From positions 1 through 64,000 of the forward strand of contig NW_019776036.1 of the NCBI RefSeq assembly GCF_001039355.2: a stretch of 64,000 nucleotides of DNA. Reading direction: 5' to 3'. A program made the translations under genes and the position numbers. This document shows, piece by piece, positions 9,975-22,115 of the stretch; within the stretch, counting starts at the first letter, position 1, and each line of letters opens with the position of its first letter. The notes beneath the pieces are model-generated. The model was not told where the DNA came from. It saw only the letters and a program-made list of their open reading frames with translations, and did not search any database. This DNA comes from Lingula anatina. Taxonomy: Eukaryota; Brachiopoda; Lingulata; Lingulida; Lingulidae.

Positions 9975-12900
9975 ATGACAAATACAGGGTGGATTTCCTG
10001 TAAATCAAGTGAAGTAAAGCTTGATATTACCCTTGCATGTGGCCAGTCGTTTAGGTAATTTACCTTTCAAACCTACTCTAGACTAGTACTGCTCTAGCTC
10101 AACCTTATTTAGCACCCTCTGTATGCACAGTACATTAGCTTGATGGCTAAGAGTGAGAACCCTGGGTGCTGATCCGCATGATTTCTCTTAAACACACATT
10201 CTTGGGGTTGTTTTGAAGAAGAATTTCTTTATATTAAGCAACAGAACAGAATTAAGTCTAAAAATAGGGCAGTGGTTAAAATTGTTATTTTCTGCAGACA
10301 ATAAGCTGCAATTTGGTGTGGGTGTGAGCACAGACAGACAGATTAAGTAAATTGAAAGTTTGAACTTGTTGTTAATTTATGAACTTCATATACTAAACGC
10401 ATTAATAATATTTATTATTATTATTTACAGTCTGTTTATCAAATCAGTGTTTAAAATGTGCCATGCTTGTTTTATTTAGGTGGAAAGAAACTAGCCCTGG
10501 TCAGTGGACCAGTGTACTTGCAGGCAACATATGGACATTAGGCCAAACTGATGACAAGATTATCTACAGAGTTTATGAAAAAGGTTACAATGGACCATCA
10601 TTACCTCTGCCAGATCCTCAGGAAACAAAATCAAAAATAGAAATGAAAAGAGATGCATCAAATCAGGGATGTGATAAGTTGTTGAAGAAGTCAAGTATTA
10701 AACAAGAAATTCACACGTCTGACAATGTTAATATAAATCTACAACTTATTGATAGTGATAATTCTAGCTCAAAGTATTCAGTAGTGCTTAAGAACTACTT
10801 TCAGCTGGGTGTAAACCTGGAAGATCTTTATGGACATTGGAGTGCCTCCGATCCTCATTTTAAGGCAGTGGCAGCAGATTTTACTGGTGTACGTATTCTT
10901 CGCCAGGACCCTGTAGAAAATCTGTTTGCCTTTATCTGCTCTTCCAATAATAATATCAGCAGGATTAGTGGTATGGTAGAAAACCTATGTAAGACTTATG
11001 GAGAGAAAGTTGGAATACTTGATAAGGAACCTTATTTTACCTTTCCCAGTATTGAAGCACTGACTGGAAGACAGGTAGAGCAGACACTGCGGGAGTTGGG
11101 GTTTGGATACAGGTGGGTGTGCTGATCTGACAGTAATGAAAAAAAATTGGTATAAAATTGTGATCTCCAGATCAACTTTTGATTATTATTATTTATTTAT
11201 ATTATTTGATTATTATCATAAGTTCCAAATGCCATAAAGAAGTTATGGTACACTTTTTGATTTATCCAGTAAACTGTTACCATGTGTCTTGTTATCTATT
11301 AAATTTCACTGCTTTTTTTTCCTCAGATAAAGCTGACCATGACTATTGAGAGCTTGTAAATAATCAAATTCTTATATGATTAATTCACCTTCAATAGTAG
11401 AGAAGTTGAGTCAAATATGAAATTCAAAACAAAAAAATTATGTCTTATTAAACTAAATTTGTAATAAATCTGATATGCTTAGATGTGCCACATATTTTTT
11501 AATTGAAAATAATTCCATATATTTTTCAGGGCCAAGTACATAAGTGAGACAGCCAAGTATATTGTTACAAATCACAGTGTTGAATGGCTGTACTCCCTGA
11601 GGGGGAAGTCATACCAAGATGCTCATGGGGAACTACTCAAGTTGTGTGGTGTTGGAGCCAAGGTATTTCATAATGCCAGAACTCAGCAGATAAAATACAA
11701 AAATAGCAGCACTTGAATAATTTGGTACATTTATATAGAAAAAAAATGTTGATAAATGTTTGAATTTTTATTTGTAAACATTGTTTTCATACAAAAATGA
11801 AGAAATGAAAAAAAATGAAAAAATACAGTTCTTTCCTCACTTTATGTATGTATGCATAATGCTGCTTTTCAGATGTCTCTGCATTTATAATTATAATGCA
11901 GAATTTTTGTACAGAATTAAAATTTTATAAAATACAGGTAGAGTTTTAATTACTTTAAAATATGGTACTATGATTAACCATGCAAAGCTTCTTCCAAAAT
12001 AAGGTTGCAGACTGTGTGTGTCTGATGTCTCTGGACAAGGCTGAAGCTATCCCAGTGGACACTCATGTGTGGCAGATAGCAATCAGAGACTACAATATAC
12101 CCAAACTGAACAGTAATAAGACAATGACTGATGCAACTTACAAGCAAATCGGTGAGATCAAATTTTTATAATAACACATGGTCTACTTAAGAACTTTTTA
12201 TGTAAAGAAGTAGTTGTTATAGTCACTGCTTATAGTTTTGTTTCTATGTGACATAAAGCATGCAATTCCACCTCTTTTGTTTCGTATTTTAAAGATGTTT
12301 TATCAGGAAAAAAGGCAGTGTCTGCAATAATATGTAATTTTAAAACTCCTATCAGGATTTTTATCATGGAAATTGGTTAATAAATAGACACGTTTTTGGG
12401 CTATTTGTCATAACTTATGAACTTAGTTATATTTTTACAGGAGATTTCTTCAGAGGTCTTTGGGGACCTTATGCTGGATGGGCACATTCTGTGAGTACTT
12501 TCACACAATATAATACAAAGCACACTTCATCTTGCTTTTATACACTTTTTAAAAATCATATTGATTTGATTGACAATTGACATTTGCTTTTGGATATTCT
12601 TAGTCATCCTAAGAAGCATATAACCAAATAATTTCTTTCTTAAAAATGAAATATCAGATTCAACAGAATCTACATGTTTCACTTTTGGTTATCAGGGTAC
12701 TTTCTGTCAGTTGAATGTTTTCCTTATTTCTTACAAGATTTCTCAATATGCTGGTCTCCTTATGCCAAAATTCACTTAGGCATGTTTAAACTGGTTAAAA
12801 CCAGATTTAAATGCTATATGGTCATTATTTTCTGAAATATGTTATTGCTTCCAAATATTACATGTATTGTAAACTGTATGTAAATGATTAACTTATTTAA

Positions 12901-13316
12901 AGCTATGTGACAAAAATGTTATGTTTATCTTTCTTATAGGTATTGTTTAGTGCAGATTTGAAGAAGTTCCAAGACAGAAAAGTTGAAACCAAAGGACATG
13001 TAAGTACTGTAACAAAAAGTTTTATCATTACTTGCAATTAAATTGCATGATTTTTTATGAATGTATGACATATTGTAACATGTTGGAGCAGCTACTCATA
13101 GATGCTTGAGATAGGAGATTGAAAGGAAACCAGAAGACCATGCTGCTAGTTGTGCTTTGTTTGGGAATTGAGAGAGAACAAAATGATATTTATTGTATTT
13201 ACATTATTTTTTTCAAGGACAAGAAAGTATCAACCAGTCGTAAAAGAGGAACTAAAGCTGAAGTGCAACCAAGAAATCATAAGGAGAAAAAACGAATAAA
13301 GCAAGAACCTACTTAA
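9975..13316 (+). CDS. OGG1: 8-oxoguanine DNA glycosylase/lyase OGG1, seven exons
   Basis: The exons are 9975-10054, 10480-11112, 11530-11662, 12004-12151, 12441-12490, 12940-12999 and 13218-13316, giving 400 residues. The enzyme removes 8-oxoguanine paired with C and nicks the strand by its AP-lyase activity. GQSFRW opens the N-terminal domain. The invariant RQDPVE..FAFICSSNNNI.RI block and the HhH element GVGAKVADC follow. The catalytic lysine is residue 282, the last codon of exon 3, and the catalytic aspartate is D301 in PVDTH, 19 residues later as in human OGG1. [22 protein letters not shown] closes the fold. It is longer than human OGG1 (345) because of a polar insert at residues about 73-121. 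The C-terminus is a Lys/Arg tail that could be a nuclear localisation signal. The start was chosen because SEVKLDITL aligns with the family N-terminus. Confidence 0.95.
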
Positions 13317-13904
13317 CAGTAGAATGTGGTAGATGTGATGTGATCCATTTTAATATTTTAGATAAAGCCAGCACTTGGGTTCTGATTTATAATACTGCAT
13401 TATTAGTCACAATCAGTTAATGTAAAAAAGAGAAGGGAACAACTGAGTTGTATCAAAAATCAGACAACCAAGGCTGAAGACTAATTCAAAAAGGAAATTT
13501 AATTTAAGTTTAACTTGGAGTATTGCAAAATGCACCTGCGTACTTTGGAATGTATCTATATTTCTCTAGTATTTTAATTGATACTTTAGAATTTATAATT
13601 GTGTATAGATATGGAATTTTCCATTTTTCATATTGTCATTATATAGCAATTTTTATGGCAACAATATATCATATGAGATAAATTTCATCAAGATCATGAA
13701 AAGTGAAATTGTTGGAAAAACTTTTTTTTCTATATTTATTTATGGACCTTTTCTATTTAGAACTCTTTGTATGTAATTTAAATCCTACATGTATGGCAGG
13801 CTATTAAACTATCAGTATATTAAAGAAAATTATTATTATTTTGTTGGTGTTGTTGAAGTGTAAAGATGAAAAGCTCTGCTATGATACTTTGGAGATCCAT
13901 ACAA

Positions 13905-13910
13905 AATAAA
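13905..13910 (+). terminator. Candidate polyadenylation signal of OGG1
   Basis: AATAAA lies 589 nt after the OGG1 stop codon at 13316. It overlaps the start of the COLGALT-upstream repeat copy A. Other A-rich variants lie closer, so the exact 3' end is uncertain. Confidence 0.35.
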
Positions 13911-14110
13911 CAGATCCTTTGGCGTAAAAAATATTATGAACACAAAGGCATTATCAAATAACACCTAGTCTCAAAATGAATTTTGAAAGCAGGGTGAAAA
14001 GTGACCAACTGTTCAAAATATCAGTGTGGGATTTTCCGGTTGTCATATTCCGTTCATACTTTCCCTCTAACATGACGAGTGCGCTGTGTATGGATATTTC
14101 AGAACGGAAC
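13905..14110 (+). repeat. COLGALT-region repeat, copy A
   Basis: This is a diverged copy of the sequence at 14380-14585 and 21710-21909. It shares the ACAGAT..TTTGG start, AATATTATGAACACA, CAAAATATCAGTGTGGGATTTTC, a GTCATATT.CGTTCAT segment and TAACATGACGAGT. It lies between OGG1 and COLGALT. Confidence 0.7.
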
Positions 14111-14288
14111 GTAAGGAATGTATTTATATTTCTCTAATGTTGTAAGGGGAGTCCTGAACCACCCCCTTTTGATTTCTTAAAAAAAAAAAAACGATGCCCC
14201 CCTCCCCCCTTGAAATTAGAATTTTGACTAGCTGAATCATGGTTGTAAACTGCACCAAATGGCATCGTTCGCCCTCTAAAATACCAAA

Positions 14289-14622
14289 ATTAGGGGGGAG
14301 GGTCGGCTTTGCATCTGCGGTACACCCCCCCCCCCCCACCCCACCCCTCCTTCAAATAATCCTGGATCCTTCCCTGAACAGATCTGCTTTGGAGAAAAAA
14401 ATATTATGAACACAGAAACATTTTTTGATTACATCTGATTAAATTGGTTTACAAATTTGAATTCTGAAAGCTGGATGCAAAGTATTCAACTTTTCAGAAT
14501 ATCAGTGTCGGATTTTCTGCTCGTCGTATTTCATTCATTCCCCTTTAACATGACGTACTCGTCGGATATCTTCTCAGACCGGTTTGTCTGGCCAGACCTG
14601 TGTGTAACTAATATTTCTGCTT
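14289..14622 (+). repeat. COLGALT-region repeat, copy B (with C-rich tract)
   Basis: It begins with an AGGGGGGAGGGTCGGCTTTG segment and a poly-C tract. It continues through CCTTCAAATAATCCTGGAT to GTTTGTCTGGCCAGACCTGT, ending about 50 bp before the COLGALT ATG. The copy at 21636-21953 matches over the whole length with scattered differences. Because of its position it probably contributes to the COLGALT 5' UTR or core promoter. Confidence 0.85.
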
Positions 14623-14673
14623 CCCATTCACAAAAGAGTACATTGACCTCGTTTTGACATTGGAGATTCCAAC

Positions 14674-17600
14674 ATGGCAGTAGCTCGGCAGGTTCCGATG
14701 CTGTCAGTGGGAAAATATTCACTTTTGTACCTAAACGTGTGTCTCTTATTTTTGCTCAGAGGAATATGTGTTCAAGGAAACATCAATTCGGATGATTCGA
14801 GCTCTGGAAGCTTCTCAAAGACTCAGAAACCAACTGTGATGATTAGTATACTAGCGCGCAACAAGGCTCACGCCTTACCGCATTTCTTAGGACATTTGGA
14901 AGATTTGGATTATCCCAAGGATAGAATAGCTCTGTGGTGGGTAAAATTAGTCAAACTTGGTATCAAGTACAGTGTTTTACCGAGGATGGGTGACAGTAGT
15001 TATTAAATATTTTTACTCATTTTTATGTGAGAAGGACGGTCGGCGAAGTTCTAGAAAGTTTCGACTTAAGTCGGCAAGTCAATATTACGGATTGTTTATA
15101 GAAGAAAGACTGAAATGTATCATAAAGGGCGTGGTTTGAATAGCCACAGATACACCTTTGTAACTTGACTGTAGTTGTGTTTTTAAAACTTAAACCTTCA
15201 GAAAAAATTTCAAAATGCATTTCAGTTTTCACACAGGTTTTTGTTAATTTTATTATTATTATTATTATTATTTATTTGTTTTACAAATATTTAAGCCTGT
15301 TAAGCTGACACCAATCTAGTGAGACCCCCCAGGGGGATAGATCGGTTTAAATATCTATGGGAATGGGGTCTTAGACGTACAATATAGTACAAGACAAAAC
15401 AGTAATGTCAGTACAGTACTAAAACACTGCAGTACACTCAGATTGCATTCACCCTCATATAGGCCAATCAATTTTAGTACACCTGTCTGTTGTGTGATTC
15501 AGCAGAGAATTTTTACGTATTTGACTGTCATTATTTATTTATTTATTTTGCATTTGGTTTTTTAAAACTGTCAAAAAGTAATTATTGCCAATTTTGATCA
15601 ACATTTGTTGACAATTTAAAGAACCATAATCTGTACTTTCAGTAAAAGCCATTTTCTCAAGACTCTTTGAGACTGCATGATGTTCTGAATACAGGACACC
15701 AGTACTAGTAAAAAAGTTCTTAAGCTGTGCCTGTGATAAATCTTTGCAGAGTTATAATATAATTCATTCCTAGTGGAAGTATTTTATTTTATTTGACACA
15801 GAAGGTCCAAAATAGTTTAATGTCAAATTATGGTGGTGTTCTCATGTCAACAAGCTCAGAGTTTATCACACTATAAGACAAAATTATACCTGCCCTTTTG
15901 ATTGAATGTTCTCTTTTTAACTAAAGCTGTTCTCTGAGGCTGCTTCTCAAAGTGCACAATTTGCTTGCAATTAAACTTTTGGGCCAAGTTGGGAGAGCAT
16001 GTTATTTCTTAGCTATAGAGTATCACTGATATGCACATTGTTCTGATGCTAACTCTAAACTCACAGATTGAATATCGGGTAGGTGAAATCAAACCATTTA
16101 TTTGTTGATTTTAGTAAAAAAATCAGATGGCCTAAGAATGATGAAAAAATGATAAACCCTTAAGTTTAGTAGTTTGGTGGTGATATGATGTAAATGTGGT
16201 ATTGTGAAGAAAATGTTTCTCTGGTTTTATTATCACCCCATGAAGTATGAAAATTGACCATATAAATATCTGAAATGTTGAGTTTTGATTGAGAAAATCC
16301 ATTTATTGGAAGGCATTTACTTCAGTTCTTTTGGTAATGGAACATTCACCATTCACGGATTTCATTTAAACACGTTTCTCTATTTATAACAAGATCCAGT
16401 GATATAAAAGTCAGAGCATGCTACTTCCTAAAAGCCCTGACTTAGGGGATAAATAACTTTATCCAAATATTTGCTTTACCTTTCCATTAGAGCCCCTCGC
16501 TAGGTGGAATGTAGACAGTATAACTAAATTTTGGTATCCTGAAAAAGAAAATAAGTGTTTGAATTGTTTTAAGCACTTAAAATTTGGCTATTATAGTGTT
16601 ATTGCTGTAAAAATGGCTGTAGAAAAGAGATGGAAATAACATCTGCATTAGTATTCAGGAGCCTTACATTGAACCTTGTTGATTTTTTTTTCTTAATATG
16701 GAATTGGTGGACAGTAAATTGGGTCTATATTTTTTACAACAAATGAAATGGGATTTCCATCTGCATGGCATTATAGCCAGTGTTACCATAAATGTGCCTT
16801 ACAACTTGCATTATCTTCAATTTAATACTGTAACTCATCAGATTACAATTAAAAATTGAAGGAAATTAAAATTGCAATTACATCATGATATCTCTAGTAT
16901 TTTCATACATTCATTTTAAAATTGAGTACTAGTAAATAAAAGAGCTATTTGAAATAAAAGACAATAATGAATTTGATAAAATTGTAATTCACAATATACT
17001 CTGATAAAATAAAAGGTTTGAAGTAAGGATAAATGCATAAATTGATCACAATTGCAGTTGCCTTATGGCAATAGGTGGCATTCTGTTCATATTCTTGCCT
17101 AAAGGAAATGATATTTTGCTTTGTGACAAGTACCAAACAACCAGCTAACAGGGGTCTATAAACTGGAAAGGGGAAGCAGACATAGTTAACAAGGTAGCCA
17201 GACACCCAGAGGCAACTGCAGCTGCTTTTTTAGTAGTTTAAGCACTCAGTTAACCCCGTCTGAATTTGTAACCTCTTGAACGGCCCCTCCGTGTTAACCC
17301 ATAGTAACCTTTAAATGTATTGTTTAACCTGTATGATCAACTTAAACAGATAAATGAAAAACTGAATCATATTCAATGTTCTTTATTAGAAATAAGTTTT
17401 ATGACAAGGGCTGTAAGTCATGGATACTGTACAAGGACAGAAACGGTGAAACTTTTACAGTTGTTGAAATTGAATACAATAAATAAGATGGCCAGATAAC
17501 TAATGGAGACCCTTTTCAAATTTCACATCAAGGGTACATCTTGTGTGAGAGGGTTTTCTAAAAGCCCGCTTGAAGTGGACAGGGCAGTTACTAGTAAGTG

Positions 17601-20600
17601 TACGCTTGATGAGGAAGTGACATTTTTTTTTGACAGTCTGGAAAATAATTTCCCAGTTGGAAGGTGAGTGAAGTGATAACTCCTGTCTAAGAGGCAGAAA
17701 TAGCTTTTATATGTGTACAGTAACTGTGAGGATATTACATTTGGTTGAGTGAAGGAAATCCCTTATCATCAACCCCACTCTTATATGCATTTTCTTTTAA
17801 AAAATTGAATATTGTTCTGAATGATTTTATCTGTACAGAAAGCCCAATATAAGAGGACACCTAATACTTATATCTAAGACATGCGTCAAAACCCATGATT
17901 GTGTAGATGATCATGTGACGCTCGGCCCATTTCTCTTCAGTATTTTTGTTGACAACCTTAGATCAAATGAAAGATAATGTCTTTGATTTTTGAAGATAAA
18001 AATATGGCATCAAATTGTTAATAGTTAGGTTAAATAGTTAAAATTAAGTGAATAAACCCACATGGTATCCACCTGTTTGTGTCTTGCTCTTACCTAGTAT
18101 TGTATGCAGATGTTAAAAGATTCTGACATTGTGTTGCTAAACAAGGCATCAGATGCTGTGTTTGATATACACAAGGTGTTGACCTTAAAAAGTAGCCTGG
18201 GTAGTTTTAGAGCTATTGAACTGGACTAGCTGAGCTGCAAGTAATTCAGAATTGTTTCATATATTATACAGTTTAACAACCTATACTAGTATATGCTAAA
18301 ATAGGGTTTTCATACTGAAATTTGAAGATTCTTAGATCTGCAGATTATAATAAATAAAATTTTAATTGAATGAAATTAGAAAATTTGACAAGGTTCTGGC
18401 TGATTTAAATACAGTTTGATTACTAGTACTGATTTTTAACTCCCCCCCCCCCCCCCCATTTCACACATATGTGCACATATACACACAAAAAGTTCATAGC
18501 ATTTAAAAAAAAATGCTAACAGACAGTAAATTTCACTGGGGTGGCCCAGTATCTACGTATTTGGTTGTAACATGTCTTCTTTATTCAGTAATTTTTTTTT
18601 TAATTCTGCAGATACCTACTGGGACTGGAGGATGTCTACTATCTTGCAACATCTGCCTTCCACATGTAGGAAGGAGGTCCAGCTTTACAGACCTTTTCAA
18701 AGTTTGCTCGGTTTTTATAAAAAATAGATCCCTTTTGTATGCTGACACAGGCATAGTTCCACATTCTTGATCATCTTCAAACAAGTGTCCAAAACCAAAA
18801 GATATATGTCCAGGACCAAACTAAAAGATGTTATGTCCCCAATTTAGCCTGGTTAATTGGTGTAGATGACAAGCAATCTCATCAGTAAAGAAGTTTTGTT
18901 TGTTTCAAAGTTTGATTTTTCTGCAATTAAGTGAAATGAGTTTGCCTTCAAAAGTATAAGGGGTCCAACTCAATGTGGTTTAAATTAGATTTTAAAGCTA
19001 TATAGGTACCTAATTTGCTGAACTTTGAGTAAAAGAAAGGAGTTTGAAGACTTTCATGACAGAAGTTTATTTTACAGAGAGCATAAAAAGGATTTTTCAT
19101 TCTCTGGAGTGGAAAAGGAACACAGGAGAGGCCATTCCAAATCAGTCCACCCATTACTGACTTTCTGATTCACAATGAATTCAAAAGTCTTTCTGTCAAA
19201 TAAATAAATAAATAAAAATTTAAAGTAGATACCGATTGCAACCTGTCATAAATCTCCTGAACTTTCTTGGCTGGGTGAACAGAGGTGAAATATACTATTA
19301 TAGAAATTATCATTGACTTCTTTCACTTATGGGGCAAACACCTTGTACATCTAAGTGCTCTCAACAGTTTGTTTGAAAACCATATATCAGTTTAAAGGGG
19401 AACCACTTATTTGATGAAAAGCTGTAACAGTTGTTTGACTGAAAACAAGTGTTTTTAACAACCTTTTCAGTAAGTGACCATTTGGTTGTTAAGTGACCAG
19501 GTATAATGAGAAAAACACTGTAAATTGTGGGAAAGTAAAGTTGTGAAGTTTCCATGCAAAGCATATCACAATTTTACTATTACAGTGATTACACCTGTAA
19601 AAAGCGACACAGTTGATTAATTTGATGATATTGCAAAGGAAAACACCAAGTTAATGTAATTAAATTTCAAAATGATCTAATGGCTGAATTGTTTAGAATA
19701 AACAAAAAAGAAAATTATTTTAATTATAAAGTAAAAAGATATAAACAAAATAAAAACCCTACTAAAATATGCTTCTCCCCTTATGATTTTGCCTAACTGT
19801 TATAATCCCAGCAAAAGCACTCGTAGTATGTGATTGTACACTTTCCAGCATTGCAGTGTTTTTTATAAAACTGTTGAAAAAAATATAATGACCTTTAAAA
19901 AAATGCCGAAAGTCTCCCTGCTGACTCTCAAATTCACTGGTATGATTTCAGAACCTTTACTGCTGGATTCCTGTGATTTTCAGAATTAACAGCCATTTGC
20001 TCCTAAATACTTCAAAATGTTTCTGTCCAGAAAAAGGATTAGCAACACTTGGCCTAGTATAAACTTTGGGGTCAGTTTTCCAGCCATATTTCCACAGACA
20101 TTTTTTTTGTCTGGAGGAGAAGGAAGAAATATTAGGCTTGACACTCAGAAACCGTGCAACAGAAGTTATTGGTTTGCTGAAGCTTGACCAATTTATTGTA
20201 CCCCCTATACTACAGAGCTCAGGCACCATTTGCCTTTTCCACCATATGTTTTATTGGAGAGGTTTAGGATTTCAGAGAAAGAATCATTGTGATGCATTTT
20301 CCTTTTTGTGTTTGTTTTTAAATAACCCTATTATCTGCAAAAGGAACACTGTGTTGAAAAAACCGGTTAAAAATATCATTTATGTGCCCCAAAGTAATTT
20401 TTGATCAATTATAAAAAAGTGATTATATTTTATTAGTTTTTACACAGTTTTTATACAGGTGTAAATCTAGTTAAGACAATTTTGCTTGGCTTAATCAAGG
20501 TCCACATTTACATGTCTTTATTGTCTTTTACCTTTAATAAAACTTATTTTAAACAAGGATAGTCACTCTGTTGCTTTAAAAAGGATGTTGCATGTCTTAC

Positions 20601-22061
20601 AGGCTTTAGCAAAGGCCATTTAAAAAGAACATTAAAAGATAATGAAAATCTTTTCTGCTAAGGATGTCCCTATCCCAGTTTCTGATCAGCTGAATATAAT
20701 AATGAATATTTTGTAAACCAGCACTTGGCTTCACACACTCTTGGGTATCACTGTTAATAACTGTAATTGGTATTTTTTCATGCAGAACTGTAGTGTTTAC
20801 TCAGATTTTTGAAGGCAGTCTCAGATGGAAATCACTTATATAAGGGGTTGTGTCTTCTAAATTGTAGTGTTTTGATGTCATGGTTAAAAGACAGCTAATG
20901 AGCAAGTGCACGCTTATTGCCTATGAAAAAAATTTTGGTTTATACTTAATTTTTTAGGTTCACTTCCAAAGATGAAAGACCATGGAACTTTGCATGTTTC
21001 ATGCCAAAAGGGGATTAAAAATACGGTCTGTAATGACAGATATTAAAACTTAACTATATGAAGTCTTATGATCTCTGTCTGAAAACGATAAACTTGGCTG
21101 TGTTATTTGTATTAAAAGAAAATTCATAACTTGGTAGTCATGAAGTATTACATGAGGAATAACTAAATATGTGGTGGCAGGTGATACCAAAGAGTTTTAA
21201 AGAAAGAAGGCATTCAGGCTGTTCCTTGTATGTAGCCTTAGATGACTGGTAAACATGCAAGAAAAATAAACATCTGTCTGTGAAAGTGCTTTGCAAGTCT
21301 GTAGGCATGATTATTTTGAAATAAAGTATAATATTTGTGTTAAGTATCTAGGTATGATGCTTTTTAAATGTTGCTAAAAGCTTTATATATATATTTTGGA
21401 AACATTACATATTATATACACATTTCCAAAAATTGAGGAAAAGGCAAAATGTCTGTAGTCATGAAACTAGTTAATTTAAAGAATAAGTCAACATGAGTGA
21501 AACTCCATCTTTGTAAAAAATTGACTGTTAACATGTAAAGGACTTTCTGTAAGTTGACATTAGATTCACTAATGGTTTGGTTTATCCCACTTTGGCAAAT
21601 TAAAAGAAAGCTATGTTCGGAGGCAGACAAATATGGGGGGAGGGTCGACTTTGCATCCGTGGACCCCCCCCCCCCCCCTCCTTCAAATAATCCTGGATTC
21701 TCCCCTGAACAGATGCTTTGGAGTAAATAAATATGAACACAAAAACATTTTTTGATTAGATATGGTTTACAAATTTGAAATCTGAAAGCCGGATGGAAAG
21801 TATTCAACTTTTCAGAATATCAGTGTGGGATTTTCTGTTTGTCATATTTCGTTAATTCCCCTAATAACATGACTAGACATACTCGCCACGTATGGATGTC
21901 TTCAGATCGGTTTGTCTGGCCAGACCTGTGTGTAACTAATATTCCTGCTGGGATTCATATCTATCTATCTATATATATATATTTTTAAAGAATGCATTTA
22001 ACTATAGATTGTGATCATTGTTTAACTTTTTTCATTTCTTCTAGTTCTGGATATTATTTAG

Positions 22062-22115
<54 letters not shown>

